Shown piece after piece: positions 11,926 to 21,984 of a DNA stretch of 62,000 nt (position 1 is the stretch's first letter; the number at the start of each line of letters is the position of its first letter). The notes beneath the pieces are model-generated. The model did not search any database, had not been told where the DNA came from, and saw nothing but the letters and a program-made list of their open reading frames with translations. The stretch comes from Cristatella mucedo (taxonomy: Eukaryota > Bryozoa > Phylactolaemata > Cristatellidae): contig WPIO01000007.1 in the NCBI GenBank assembly GCA_009760855.2, forward strand, positions 11,657,501 to 11,719,500. The letters are read 5' to 3'. A program made the translations under genes and the position numbers.

Positions 11926-12025
11926 CTGCTGCTGCTGCTGCTGCTGCTGCTGCGCGGGTGGCGTCATGTGTGACTTCGTGGGTGCCGTCATTTGTGAATT
12001 CTTGGGTGGCGTCATTTGAGCAATT
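11926..12025 (+). repeat. (CTG)9 followed by a 24-bp tandem repeat
   Basis: Nine CTG units (11926-11952) lead into three imperfect units of about 24 bp built on GGGTGGCGTCATTTGTGA (GGGTGGCGTCATGTGTGACT, GGGTGCCGTCATTTGTGAAT, GGGTGGCGTCATTTGAGCAA). The block sits at the broken edge of a LINE A fragment. Confidence 0.88.
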
Positions 12026-12270
12026 TTTCTATTTCAGTTAGGTCTCGGTCATGGCAAAAGTGTCAATGATGTCGTAAAGAACCCTGTCGATCATTACTAG
12101 TGATTTATCGCATGTGGAACTGCACTCCATGTGGGAAAATTGCGAGAGTGTCCCACTGAGCGGCGTATAAGAGGGCTGGCTTGATGGATATCAAGTTACA
12201 CTCGTTGTAGGACTCTAGCGAGGGCCGCGCATCTTGAAACGATGAAAACTTGTGAAGACTCGTCACCTAC

Positions 12271-12330
12271 CCGCTCTCTGTCTGCCTCCGTCTCTGTCTC
12301 TGCCTGTCTGTCTCTGTCTGTCTGTCTGTC

Positions 12331-12390
<60 letters not shown>
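12271..12390 (+). repeat. (CTGT)n tetranucleotide microsatellite
   Basis: Mixed CTCTGTCTGC repeats at first, then an almost pure (CTGT)n run from about 12334 to 12389. Confidence 0.95.
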
Positions 12391-12392
<2 letters not shown>

Positions 12393-13847
12393 ACCTCGCC
12401 CGGGTCTTCTGCGGGCGACATCCCTTATGCACAAAGGCAACCAGGAATGCTCTTGAGTACAGCAACAGAGAAGCGATAACGAAGTTGCACAGCAGTAACT
12501 AATGGCAACTAACTCACTATGAGTCGGCGAAGCTGTAACAACGGATGGCTCGTGCGCTGGTGCACATGCCGACAGCGAGCGCAGAAGCAAATGCCAATAG
12601 GACGGCAGGGAAATGCAGCCACCATTTAATGTATATGAACACTTAATTTTCGAGGGGCCATCGACACAATAAACAGATGAGGTCGCAGCGGATTTGAGAT
12701 GCCTCAACACTACGGGCTGGACGCCCGTCAGAACTTCGATTTTTGATGTATCCTGCACTAATAAAAATGCACTCGTAGCGCTAGGTGAACCAGAAGCGAG
12801 AGTCTTTGATACTATAAACCCTCAAAAATTTATAAAGCAGTGTTCTTGCGCCATTACAAACCAATTGACGCGCTTGTTTTTCGGCTTCTCGTGTTGTCCC
12901 CAATAGCTGTTTCCTTAAAGCACTATGCAAATATCTTGTCATCTTATTATCATAATAGCCATTATATTTTACACCCCAGAAACTTGCCTGGGTGTTTTCG
13001 TTAGAGCGTGTTCATCGGTATTCCACAGCTCGACGGCAACAACTTCCGAAGAAAGTCTGGTGCGGCGCTGACTACGCGTCGCCGCGTCAGCAACTACGAG
13101 CAGACTACGCGTCGCCGCGTCGCGTCAGCGGTGCCAGCCTGTCCTGAGAAGGGACTGCTCAGGGCGCGGTGCGATTCAGGGTGCGATTCTGTTTCCACGC
13201 AGCTTGACAGCTTGCAGGCACGCATAGTCTAAAATCGCTCTAGCAAGCCCTATACGAAGCAATTGAGGCCATCAAAACAGCAGCTAGCGTGGCCTCGAGC
13301 TATGTTACGTATCTAACCTTTGCCCAACGGCAGCCAGCGGGCTTTCCAATTGCATAGCAAATGCGATTGGGCCTAATTTTCCTAGCCAGATGCCGTTCAT
13401 GACGTCAGTACAGGACTGCCTGAGATCTAGGGTCGGTGAGTCACGCGTGGTAGGTGAGTCGGATTCGCCGGCCGCACGCAGACGCCGATCGATCGATGCC
13501 GAGACTGTTCTCAGCATTTAATTAAAGCCTCGCTCTGCTACCTCGCTCGGAGGATGCGACGAGGTGGAGGAGGAAACACGCCGCTCACATCATTCCGCTC
13601 TTGGGATTACAGCGAGTTAAATCAGCCAAACGATGACTGCCGAGATATTTGTACATCGCGGTTCGTGAATTCCGACGGCTAGGAACCGGCTGTTCGATAA
13701 TCTATGGCTACGCAGCTTAAATGCCAAAGCCTTACAATAGGCATTCTTGGTTATGCTACACAATTTGGGCTGCATTAAACTCTACGTATTGCAACGAGCG
13801 GGGTGCAGCGCCTTCCACGTGCGAACAGAACTGGGCCTCAACCGCTG
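12391..13847. other. GC-richer unassigned block
   Basis: Richer in CpG than its surroundings from about 13000. It holds a short internal duplication at 13068-13130 in which GACTACGCGTCGCCGCGTC occurs twice, 33 bases apart. An open minus frame spans 13305-13517. No protein family recognised. It may be a gene-proximal or regulatory GC block, but nothing in the sequence proves that. Confidence 0.35.
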
Positions 13848-14027
13848 TATGTCACGTGCCGCTACACTAAAATGAACGCGAAGATTGACTGTCTATCTCG
13901 CGAGTACAACGTGTCTACAAAGATTTCTCCTCTGCTGGGTTACCACTGGAATCAGAGTACTGCAGAGGTCCGAGCTGAACTTTAACTAAGCAAATCCATT
14001 AAAAATTCATCTTTGAAGGAGGCAACG
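13848..14027 (+). repeat. Duplicated 180-bp unit, copy 1
   Basis: Shares its whole length with 14413-14594. Landmarks in both are GATTGACTGTCTATCTCGCG, GAGTACAACGTGTC, CTGCTGGGTTA, CAGAGTACTGCAGAGGTCCG and CATCTTTGAAG. Substitutions are scattered, so this is an old direct duplication or two copies of a dispersed repeat. Neither copy keeps a long frame. Confidence 0.9.
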
Positions 14028-14412
14028 CGTGCTCTCGCGCACGCAGCGGTGCTAGTCTAGCCAATGCGCGACCAATACTTTGGCAAAGACTGAACCTTGT
14101 TCGCGGCTAGCGACTCTTAGGCGTAGCACCGGTGCAAGCGAGTAGGCCAACAATGGAGCCAAACATGGCGGCAGCAACGAAGAGCGCCGACTAATCTTAA
14201 GATAACAAGTCCGCATCCGCAGCGTCGGAAGTCTATTCGACAGCGACGGAGATTTGGGGCTTATGTACGACTACTCTCGCGACGCGCTCGACCAAGATCC
14301 TTGTTTTAAAATGCTGCGCAGCGCTGCGATTGGCTATGCGGCTCCCGCCTAGTGCTGATTTATGCTTGCGACGAGCCGTGCTTTGACAATGCTCAGCATA
14401 GCGACAACGCTA

Positions 14413-14594
14413 GATGTCACATGCCGCTGCACCACAATGAACTCGAAGATTGACTGTCTATCTCGCGAGTACAACGTGTCGACGAAAATTCCTCCGCTGC
14501 TGGGTTAGAGTACTGGAGTCAGAGTACTGCAGAGGTCCGAGCTTAACTTTAACTAAGCGAATTCATTGAAAATCCATCTTTGAAGAATACAACG
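14413..14594 (+). repeat. Duplicated 180-bp unit, copy 2
   Basis: Second copy of the unit at 13848-14027, in the same orientation and about 565 bp downstream. It ends just before the LINE B copy that begins near 14600. The 14028-14412 spacer is GC-rich with no recognised feature. Confidence 0.9.
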
Positions 14595-14599
14595 TAATG

Positions 14600-15430
14600 A
14601 ATGGACCTCCATCTGAAATTGCACAAAGCAACACATACTAAATGGGTGTTACGCTCTAGAGCTTTCTATAGCGCAGTCAAAGCCTAATCGGCTTCCGGTG
14701 CACAAACGGTTCCCAACGGACTTTGTCCCACATAACAAAGAGAAAGTGAGAAGCATAGCTGAGTCAGGAGGTCAGTTTAGGCAGTGAGTAGCATGGAAAC
14801 ATTAATAGCAGCTCACGACGGCTGGAAAGGATGTGCCACAGTCGTCATCAGGAAATTAGATATAGTTGTGTAAGAATTGTCGAAGTAAATTCCACAGTCT
14901 AGGACCTGCAGAGCAAAAACTTATGTCACGAATGGTCTTTAAATGGAGGACTTTGACAGCTAATGTATTGCCCTTAGACAACCTGGCGGCATTAGGAAGC
15001 TGAAACTGGTGCTGCAGTTCAACTAGATATGGATGGGTCAAGCCATAACAGGCCTTGTAAGTATCAGTAAGAAATTTGTTCTGCATCCATCGTTCAACCT
15101 GCACTCATCACAGCCTCTGGACAAGAACCTAGAAAGAAATTAGGTTCTCTGAGGGCGCGATACGAATGTACTATTATTATCATTATCGCAGCTCCTTCAG
15201 CATAGCAGGCAAATTGACGAAATTCCAAGATTTATTGGCAAGCCTTGCAGCCGAACTCACGAAGAGCTGCAGTTTTTAATGACTTTTCTGTTTGCCTAAC
15301 CTAGAATGAATTATAGTAGTCACGCTGAGGCAGAACCATGGAGCTAGTTGAATTTTTAGCAAGCCACCGCGGTAGACAGACACTAATCTCAGACAGAGAC
15401 AGAACGTGCTGGGTAGCTGTCGAGGCAATT
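14600..15430 (-). mobile_element. LINE B copy 1, interrupted by an A tail
   Basis: The minus strand carries the B C-terminal region. At 14856-15104 it reads TYKACYGLTHPYLVEL and SFCSAGPRLWN, the usual end of a LINE ORF2, followed by the B 3' UTR. After an 80-bp family A tail (15110-15190) the B sequence resumes at 15190-15430 with the segment equivalent to 37150-37400 (LDYCNSFLAGLPK region). B is therefore split by the A piece, and many stops are present. Confidence 0.78.
15110..15190 (+). mobile_element. LINE A tail-only insert inside LINE B
   Basis: A minimal A end: AACCTAGAAAGAAATTAGGT, the hairpin right arm GAGGGCGCGATAC, and (ATT)n. Recognisable B sequence lies on both sides in the same orientation, so the A tail was inserted after B. 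Confidence 0.75.
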
Positions 15431-15439
15431 TTCTTATAA

Positions 15440-16660
15440 AAAGAAATTTTGTAATGTATTTAATGTATGGTAATGTATCTCAGTATGTAACTCCAAAAAA
15501 CCACAGAAACTATGCGAGTGTTACGCAGGAGCGTTGTACAGCGCATTCACAGCCTAAGCGGTTTTTGGTACGCATTCGGTATCCAACAGACTTCATCTCA
15601 CGCAACAAAGAGACAGTGGAAAGCATAGCAGAGTCAGAAGAGCAGTTTAAGGTAGTGAGTACCATGGAAGTGAGCTCAGGACCACTCGAAAGGATGTGCC
15701 GTAGTCGGTAGCAGGAGAGTAGTTGTCGTTGAGTAAGGATCATGGAAGCGAGTTCCACAGTCTAGGACCTGCAGAGATAAAGCTTCTGTCGCCAACGGTC
15801 TTTAGGTGGAGGAATGGAACAGCTAATTTATTGTCCCTACAGGACCTGAGGGCACGAGGAGGCTGAAAGTAGTGCAACAGGTCAGCTAGGTATGGAGGAG
15901 CTAAGCCGTGGCGGGCCTAGTGGGTCAGCGTAAGAAATTTGCTCTGTTCCCGTTGATCAAACGGCAGCCGTCCTAGCTTTTTTTTTTAGCAAAGGAGACG
16001 CGTGGTCAAACCTCTGGGACTTGCAAACTAGTATTGCAGCCATATTCATAGACATTTGCCGTGGCCCAATTGCTTTTTTGGTAGCCCAGCCGAAAGGGAA
16101 TTACAATAATCAAGCCGAGACAGAACTAAGGAGCTAGTTAAATGTTTTGCAAGCCACTGTGGAAGACAGGTCATTATCTTAGATAGGGATCGGACGTGAT
16201 GGTGAGCTGTATAGGCAGTCTTTTGATTAAAGCTTTAAAAGTTTAGGCAGCTGTCTAAAACGACACCTCAATTTCGAGCGCTTGGTGATGGTCGTACAAC
16301 AGCATCACCTGTTAGAAGAGCAAAGTCTTCTAATCCAGGCACACGCTTAGGGTTTACTATGAGCAACAGTTCAGTTTTATCGCCATTTATTTTCAAGAAA
16401 TTTTCCAACAGCCAGGATCAAATGTCAACAAGGCAGGCATTCAGTTTATCAGTTGCTGCAGCAAATTTGGACGGATTGAATGACAGACACAGCTGAGTAT
16501 CTTTATCATAAAAGTGATATCCTATTCCATGGGCCTTAATCACTTTTCCTAGAGATTGAGTATAATTGGAGAATAGCAAGGAACCGAGGACGGACCCTTG
16601 AGGGATTTCACAGGTGACCGGTCTCGTGGGTGAGACCTGCTGCCCTTACGGCATTTTGAG
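15440..16660 (-). mobile_element. LINE B copy 2, RT palm to 3' end, broken
   Basis: Collinear with 35932-38270. Reading right to left: a palm segment at about 16500-16650 with the catalytic box decayed to a YDKDTQL form, NGDKTELLLIV-like sequence at about 16340-16400, LDYC/GLPK at about 16090, the C-terminal WT-VELASMI region, and the 3' UTR. The 3' end is a TACATTA-type repeat at 15445-15485. It abuts the 5'-truncated end of copy 1 head to tail. Confidence 0.82.
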
Positions 16661-17207
16661 AAAATAGGAAGGAAATTGTGTCCAAAAATTGAATGCTTGG
16701 TTACGGGTACCTTTAAAATGACAAGCGTGTTGGAAATAAAACCGGCAGCTTTAACGTTATTAAAATAAAGGAAAAACGATTATGTAAACCATATCATGTC
16801 TAATCCAGAAACAAACCATGAGGAATACGTCTCGAAGAAAACAATCACCGATCACAGCATTCTAATGAATTGTATCCCAACTCCTTGAACCTTCGTACAT
16901 CGAGGCAGCTGTTTGCAGATTGTTGAAATGCATAATTGTGACTTAAAAACAGTTTCATTTGCAGTGTAGCTCGGTACCTTATATGAAAAAATAAATCAAT
17001 ACTCCACTGATCTACGTGAAATTTAAAACGTTTTCAGATCTGCTCACACACACACACAAGCGGTAGTTCATTTCTGAATTTGAGTGGAATAAGTTTTATT
17101 ATACATATCGTCAAACTTCCTCACGTTATATTTTCTGAAACCATGGACACTTACAACAATACTTATTCAATCTAAATCAGAATTAAACTACTGCAGTGAT
17201 ATATAAG
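16661..17207. other. Unassigned AT-rich sequence
   Basis: No recognised element. A short (AC)n run lies at 17045-17060. Confidence 0.3.
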
Positions 17208-17465
17208 CAGAAGCCTGGAACTCACTCACGACTAACATCACCACATCCCTTTACATGACGACATTTAAAATGAAGGTAACACGCACTGTCTTCTCTCAGA
17301 ATTTGGCGGGTTCTTGTGATTTCTGTATTTTGTGCTTATGCGTGCTGTTGCTGCATGTTAACAATAACTCTATTTACATGTTGACAATGTGCGTGTTACC
17401 TCTAACCATGATATGCTTGTTGAAATTGTGCATGTTAACTAACCACAATAGCTAACCACACTAAC
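17208..17465 (+). mobile_element. LINE A C-terminus and 3' UTR
   Basis: Starts at AWNSLTTNITTS (AGCCTGGAACTCACTCACGA) and includes LHDDI-KMKVTRTVF, then the duplicated 3' UTR block (ATGCGTGCTGTTGCTGCATG and ATGTTGACAATGTGCGTGTT). The hairpin is missing. The end runs into (AAT)n shared with the next, inverted copy. Confidence 0.78.
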
Positions 17466-17800
17466 CACAAAATAATAATAATAATTATTATTATTATACA
17501 TTTGTTACAGAACCCTCAGAGAACCCAATCAATTTCTAGGCACTTTACATTTGCTACAAAGGAAGCATGATCGAATTTTTAATAGTAGCATGCTCAATGA
17601 CAACAAGCATAACGTGGTTAGAGGTGACATGCACAGGGTCAGCATGTAAATATGGTTAGTGGCAGCATGCACAGTGTCCGCACGCATGAGCACGCAAAGA
17701 AATAATCACGCGGACCCATTAAATGCTTTGATAAATAGATGCGTTTTCAGCTTCTTTCTAAATGTGGTCAAGTCAAGTGATGTCGTGACGTCAGCCGGGT
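17465..17800 (-). mobile_element. LINE A tail, 3' UTR and C-terminal end
   Basis: Tail-to-tail with the preceding plus-strand copy through a common AT-rich AAT/ATT tract (17465-17500). The hairpin is at 17505-17550. Coding similarity ends near 17800 in the WNSLPT/TSPDL region. Confidence 0.8.
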
Positions 17801-17874
17801 ACGAGTACGATGCTTATCAAGTACGATGTTTAATCCTGGTAGGGGATAGGGTTTAGAGGGTATAGGGTTTAGGG

Positions 17875-17985
17875 GATATGATGACAATTTGGTCATGCTT
17901 CATTTACAGCATGCGTAAAGTGCTTGGAAAGAGATTATATTCTATGAGGTTGCTATACAATGTATTATCATTAGTTGTATTTACA
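17875..17985 (+). mobile_element. LINE A tail-only copy
   Basis: TTTGGTCATGCTTCATTTAC, then GTAAAGTGCTTGGAAAGAGA and the weakened right arm GAGGTTGCTATACAA, with an ATTATCATT end. Confidence 0.72.
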
Positions 17986-18184
17986 TTTTAAATATTTCAC
18001 GTTGATCCTTGAAGCATTTGCCAAATTATGAATTTTAGAAGGCACAGACCTACACTGTAAGTTAAGCTTACTTAGAAGTCAAAAGATATCACATCGACAA
18101 GCTGTAAACGTGATCTCAACGTTCCAAGGCTCCAAAAGTGAGACACCGGTGGTAAATGATGCTGATGAGTTAACGTACTCGCGT

Positions 18185-19425
18185 TAACGTATTCACGCGA
18201 GCTTTAGTGAGACTTTCAAATCATGGGGTACCTCAGGGCTCCGTGCTAGGTCTGGTTCTTTTCACGGTTTATGCTATCCCTCTTGCTGATGTGATTGCCA
18301 AGCACAATCTAGACTGTCACTTCTATGCGGATGACACTCAGTTGTACCTTTGCTTTGATTCCTCCCAGCCTTCGAGCACCTGGAATTCTCTCAAATCACT
18401 TGATGAATGTATTGATAACATCTGCACATGGATAGCAGTAAATTTTCTTAAACTAAACGAAGATAAAAACTAACTTACTAGTTATGGGCAAACCCAGTGT
18501 AATTCAGAAATTGGGATGGCTGAAGCCCAATGTTGGCTCTGCCAGCATATCTCCTGTCGAATCAGCTTGAAATCTAGGTGTCATGTTCCAAAGTGACCTC
18601 TCGTTAGACGACCACATCAGTTCCACAATCAAGTCTGCCTCCTTTCAGCTACATAACATTGCTAAAGTTCGGGGTTGTTTAGATAAGGAAACCACGTCTA
18701 AGTTGGTCCGTGCATTTGTGACATCCCGTCTTGACTTCTGCAACTCAGTGCTTCCTGGCCTACCGGCATGTGCAATCAGGCGATTACAGCTGGTGCAAAA
18801 CTCTGCAGTTAGACTTGTCTGTCGTGAGCGTCGCAGTTGCCACATCATTTCACTTCTAGCCGACCTGCACTGGCTCCCAGTCAAGCAACTGATCGACTTA
18901 AAATTTTGGTCGCTCACTTTCAAGTCACGTCATTCTTTGGCTCGAGCTTATCTCTCAGATCTACTCCCCACCAGGCCAAGCATCGTACCAACCGCTTTTC
19001 GGAATACAGCAGTCTCCCAATACCACGTACAAACCTCAAATCCTTTGGAGACTGTGCATTTAGTTCGTATGCTCCCCAAGCCTGGAACTCCCTCCCGACC
19101 TGCGTCAGAACATCCCCTGACTTGACCACATTTAAAAGGAACTTAAAAACACCTCTATTTAGGAGAGCATTTAGTGGGTCCCTGTGATTCGTCCTTCATG
19201 TGCTTACGCGTGCTGACACTGTGCATGCTGCCACTAACCACATTTGCATGCTGACCCTGTGCATATGACCCCTAACCATGTTATTCACGTTGTTTATCAA
19301 GCATGCTATTACTCACCATTCAATCGCGTTTCCCTTTGCAGCAAATGTAAATCGCCTAGAAAGAGATTGAGTTCTCTGAGGGCGCTTTATCAAGTGCATT
19401 ATTATTATTGTTATTATTATTACTA
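18185..19425 (+). mobile_element. LINE A, RT palm to tail, well preserved
   Basis: Among the best copies. 18207-18473 reads the RT palm from HGVPQGSVLG through LFTVYAIPLADVIAKHNLD to an intact YADDTQLYLCF catalytic box and WIAVNFLKLNED. A stop follows. 18583-19125 continues with [58 protein letters not shown] and LHWLPVKQLID. A frameshift near 18920 moves the C-terminus ([20 protein letters not shown] to SGSL-stop) into the 18837-19187 frame. The 3' UTR with its duplicated 38-bp block is at 19205-19285. The hairpin (AAATCGCC and GGGCGCTTT) is at 19346-19388 and (ATT)n at 19400. The 5' part is missing, and the element cannot make a working protein. Confidence 0.93.
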
Positions 19426-19429
19426 TAAT

Positions 19430-19789
19430 CAGCGGAGCAGCATCGATGCATTTAATCTTCGTTCTCTCTATGAGAAAATGAATGCTCTAGAGGCAATGAC
19501 GTATCGTGTCTGAAGAGCAATTTAGGACTGTACAACGCAAATGTCGCGACCTACCAACAGTCTGCTGAGAATAACGTAGTTCGCTAATGACAGCAACTCG
19601 ATTGAGCTTACTAAAATTAATCCAAAAGATGTCATTAACAATAAAAAAGGCCACTGTAGTGTAGACGCTGGCCATAGTTGAAGCTTCGTGAGTTGTAATC
19701 GGTAAGCCCGATGAATAGCTTAAGAAGCCCTATACTATTGTTTACACGAGATGATGGAAATGGCCGCTGATAACGTGCAGGTGTCTGGC
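19430..19789. other. Unassigned sequence
   Basis: No recognised repeat or protein. Confidence 0.25.
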
Positions 19790-20110
19790 ACTTTAACCTC
19801 GACTGAAAATGTGAGGAATGACTCGGTCGTTCTTCCTGTGCCAGTCGCAGCCACTGTAAAGCCGACCTGCGACTTTCATAACTTCCTTCGAGACTGCAAC
19901 TTTGCAAACTGCTGAGGTTACGGACTGGTGCTCTGATGCTGGAAAATGAGTTAAATTGATTGAAGCGATGACTTTTTTATAAATGCAAATTATGTGGACG
20001 TCTTGCTTTGATTTGCAGTAACTTTATTGTTCACTGAATTTTTAAAGTCTGCCAGTGAGTGCGTGCTCATCTAATAGATCTTCTAGATGTTGCCCATGAT
20101 ATCTCGCATT
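19790..20110 (+). repeat. Diverged dispersed repeat, copy 1
   Basis: Shares an ordered set of short matches with 46140-46860: TTCGAG-CTGCA, CTGAGGTTACGGACTGGTGC (versus TTGAGGTTGTGAGCTGTTGC), CTCTGATGCTGG/CTCCGATACTGG, AAAATGAGTT, CAGTAACTT and GTGCTCA-CTAA followed by GAT. In one frame both read F-E-(T/A)-A ... A/V-E-V ... C-S-D-(A/T)-G. It could be an old transposon or a pair of related exons. Family unknown. Confidence 0.4.
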
Positions 20111-20551
20111 CATTTAAAAATTAACTTAAGGCAGAGAAGGCTGCAGTGATGAAAAGATATCATGAAAGAACGTGATAATGCCCAGTCCCAATAGATTCTG
20201 CAACCGAGAGGTGGAGAGGCTGATCCAAGAGAAGTGAAGGACCAAAAAAGAGCCTTATGGAAGTCAGCATGTGACAGCTCTTTTAGATGAGACCTAACAG
20301 TCGTTCGACACTGTCTGAATGCTGCTGGGTAAGAATGATTAAAATTAGGCCACGCTACGCCGTCCATACCGATAGCTGCTCTCTATCTCTGAGGCAGATC
20401 CTGTACCAATGTTATACAACTAGATACCAGAGAATCATAAACTCATTGCAATGAATACATGGTATCATGCTTATGAAAGCGTGCAAAAGCACACGAGCAT
20501 TATATGCAGGCCATCACGGAGAAGGATATTAGACACTCGGGCCGTTGGTAA

Positions 20552-20770
20552 CATCAGGGTAATATCAGGTATCAACCATGGTTTTCGCAGGATCTTATAG
20601 AAAAATACCAAGATGATCCTGACATCAAAGTGCTGATGCTGTGCACGGAGTTAAACTGCAGCGGCTTAAGCGTGTGCAACGCCAATCGCGTACTTTTTGC
20701 CGAACCTATGTTTGAGCCTGGCCTCAAGGAACAAGTCATCGGTCACGTTTACAAGATTGGTCAGAAAATG
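20552..20770 (+). CDS. SNF2-type helicase C-terminal exon, partial
   Basis: The only host-like protein sequence I recognise. From 20591 the frame reads DLIEKYQDDPDIKVLMLCTE, then SGLSVCNANRVLFAEP and EQVIGHVYKIGQ. This matches the conserved end of the SNF2 helicase C-terminal lobe: motif V (the G-L-N-L..A..V pattern, then a DP/EP acidic-proline pair) and motif VI (Q-A-I-x-R-x-H-R-I-G-Q). The SGL...NA..V...EP spelling resembles the SHPRH/IRC20 group more than CHD or ISWI, which is an inference. A plausible acceptor (TTTTCGCAG) precedes 20591, although the frame is open back to 20552. A GTAGGT donor begins at 20770. Without splicing, TAG at 20771 ends the frame, and it then stays open to about 20930. 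Both usual motif VI arginines are replaced (R to H, R to K). No neighbouring helicase exon is visible, so it may be an exon of a large split gene or a pseudogene fragment. Confidence 0.6.
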
Positions 20771-20934
20771 TAGGTGCTGTGGGTGATCTGGGCTGCGTCT
20801 CGCTTGCGTAGTTGCCATGTTGTACTGAATGGAACCAGGGGACCAAACCAGATCGGCTTTTTTTTTAGCGACCGAATGGTTCGCATGACGAGCGTGTCAA
20901 CCGGTTCAAAGGTAGCAGAAATCTAAGAAACCCT

Positions 20935-21812
20935 GCCCTCGTCCTCCCAATGCGAAACCGCGTGTGTCTCTAATCGTCGGCTAGCTATATTGGTCTGTCC
21001 GTAATAATAAACGTCATCGTTAACGATAAAAAACGTTGCGTGCATGTGTGTGGCAAATCGTCCGTTAGCCTGTTACCGATACAGCTCTCAATAGAATAAA
21101 CTTCGTCTTCGGACAGGCGCAGTCCTAAATTGGTTCAAATATTATAGGCGCCGGGTCCTGCATCGCTAAGGCGATCAAGATACGGGCGTAATTATCTAAT
21201 ATGTAATTGAAACGGCAACAGTACGTGGAAGTTTTTCCTCCTTATATGGTGTGCACTAATCGCGTTTTAGTTAGATCTTTGAGCTGTCTAGTGACAGAAG
21301 CAAAGTTGAAGGCATTCGCATGTCTCCAGCTAAATCAAGCTCTGTTAACCTGTATGTCAGAAAGGTGAAGGGTTTAGAAGTTGCATTGAAGCCGATCCCA
21401 ACGTCGCGATGGCTGCCGGTGATTAAGATGACTAACATACAGCTACTACAGAAACTAATATGAAGAAGGCGTCTGTAAAGACCAGTAAGCAACTTATTGA
21501 GATCTTGAAGAGGTTTCAAAGTTTAGCGAACCCTTGATAGTAAACTTCTGACAATCTTGATTGCTGATGGGCTCTGCTGTCGTGGCCATGCATGCCTACT
21601 AAAAATTTAGTGAGCTAAATAGGTCAGATGGTTACAGTGCTAGGAATGATTAGTTGTTTTTAATATGTAGGAACAGGGTTTTTCATAATATACTGTTAAG
21701 AACGTATTAAAACCGATCGGGAACGGTGGTTAATCAGCTGCAAGCTATAGCTAGCGCTGAATACGCCTAGATACTCTATGCCTTTGAAGCTTACCGCTCT
21801 ACCTTGAAAAAC
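20935..21812. other. Unassigned sequence
   Basis: Follows the SNF2-like segment. I searched by eye for further helicase motifs (for example the VYRL...TVEE continuation) and found none. No recognised repeats. Confidence 0.3.
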
Positions 21813-21978
21813 TAGCTAATTCAACAGCCTCTTTTATATGGCAAAAGGAGAGCCTTTACGGCTATTACCACCGCTTGCAGTGGCAACAGAAGATCGCCCA
21901 CCGCAGGATTCGAACCCACGGCCTCGTGACCGAGGTCATGAAAAGCAAACGCCTTACCAAGTGTGCTATTACGGCTTA
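21813..21978 (-). mobile_element. SINE1, full-length-like
   Basis: Reverse-oriented copy of the tRNA-derived SINE. Reading right to left: GCCGTAATAGCACACTTGGT (A-box region), an anticodon-arm palindrome, and a B box seen on the plus strand as GGATTCGAACCC (21905-21916). The body follows (CACTGCAAGCGGTGGTAATA, GCCGTAAAGGCTCTCCTTTT), ending with AGAGGCTGTTGAATTAGCTA. The internal RNA polymerase III promoter layout is typical of tRNA-derived SINEs. Confidence 0.85.
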
Positions 21979-21984
21979 CCAAAC

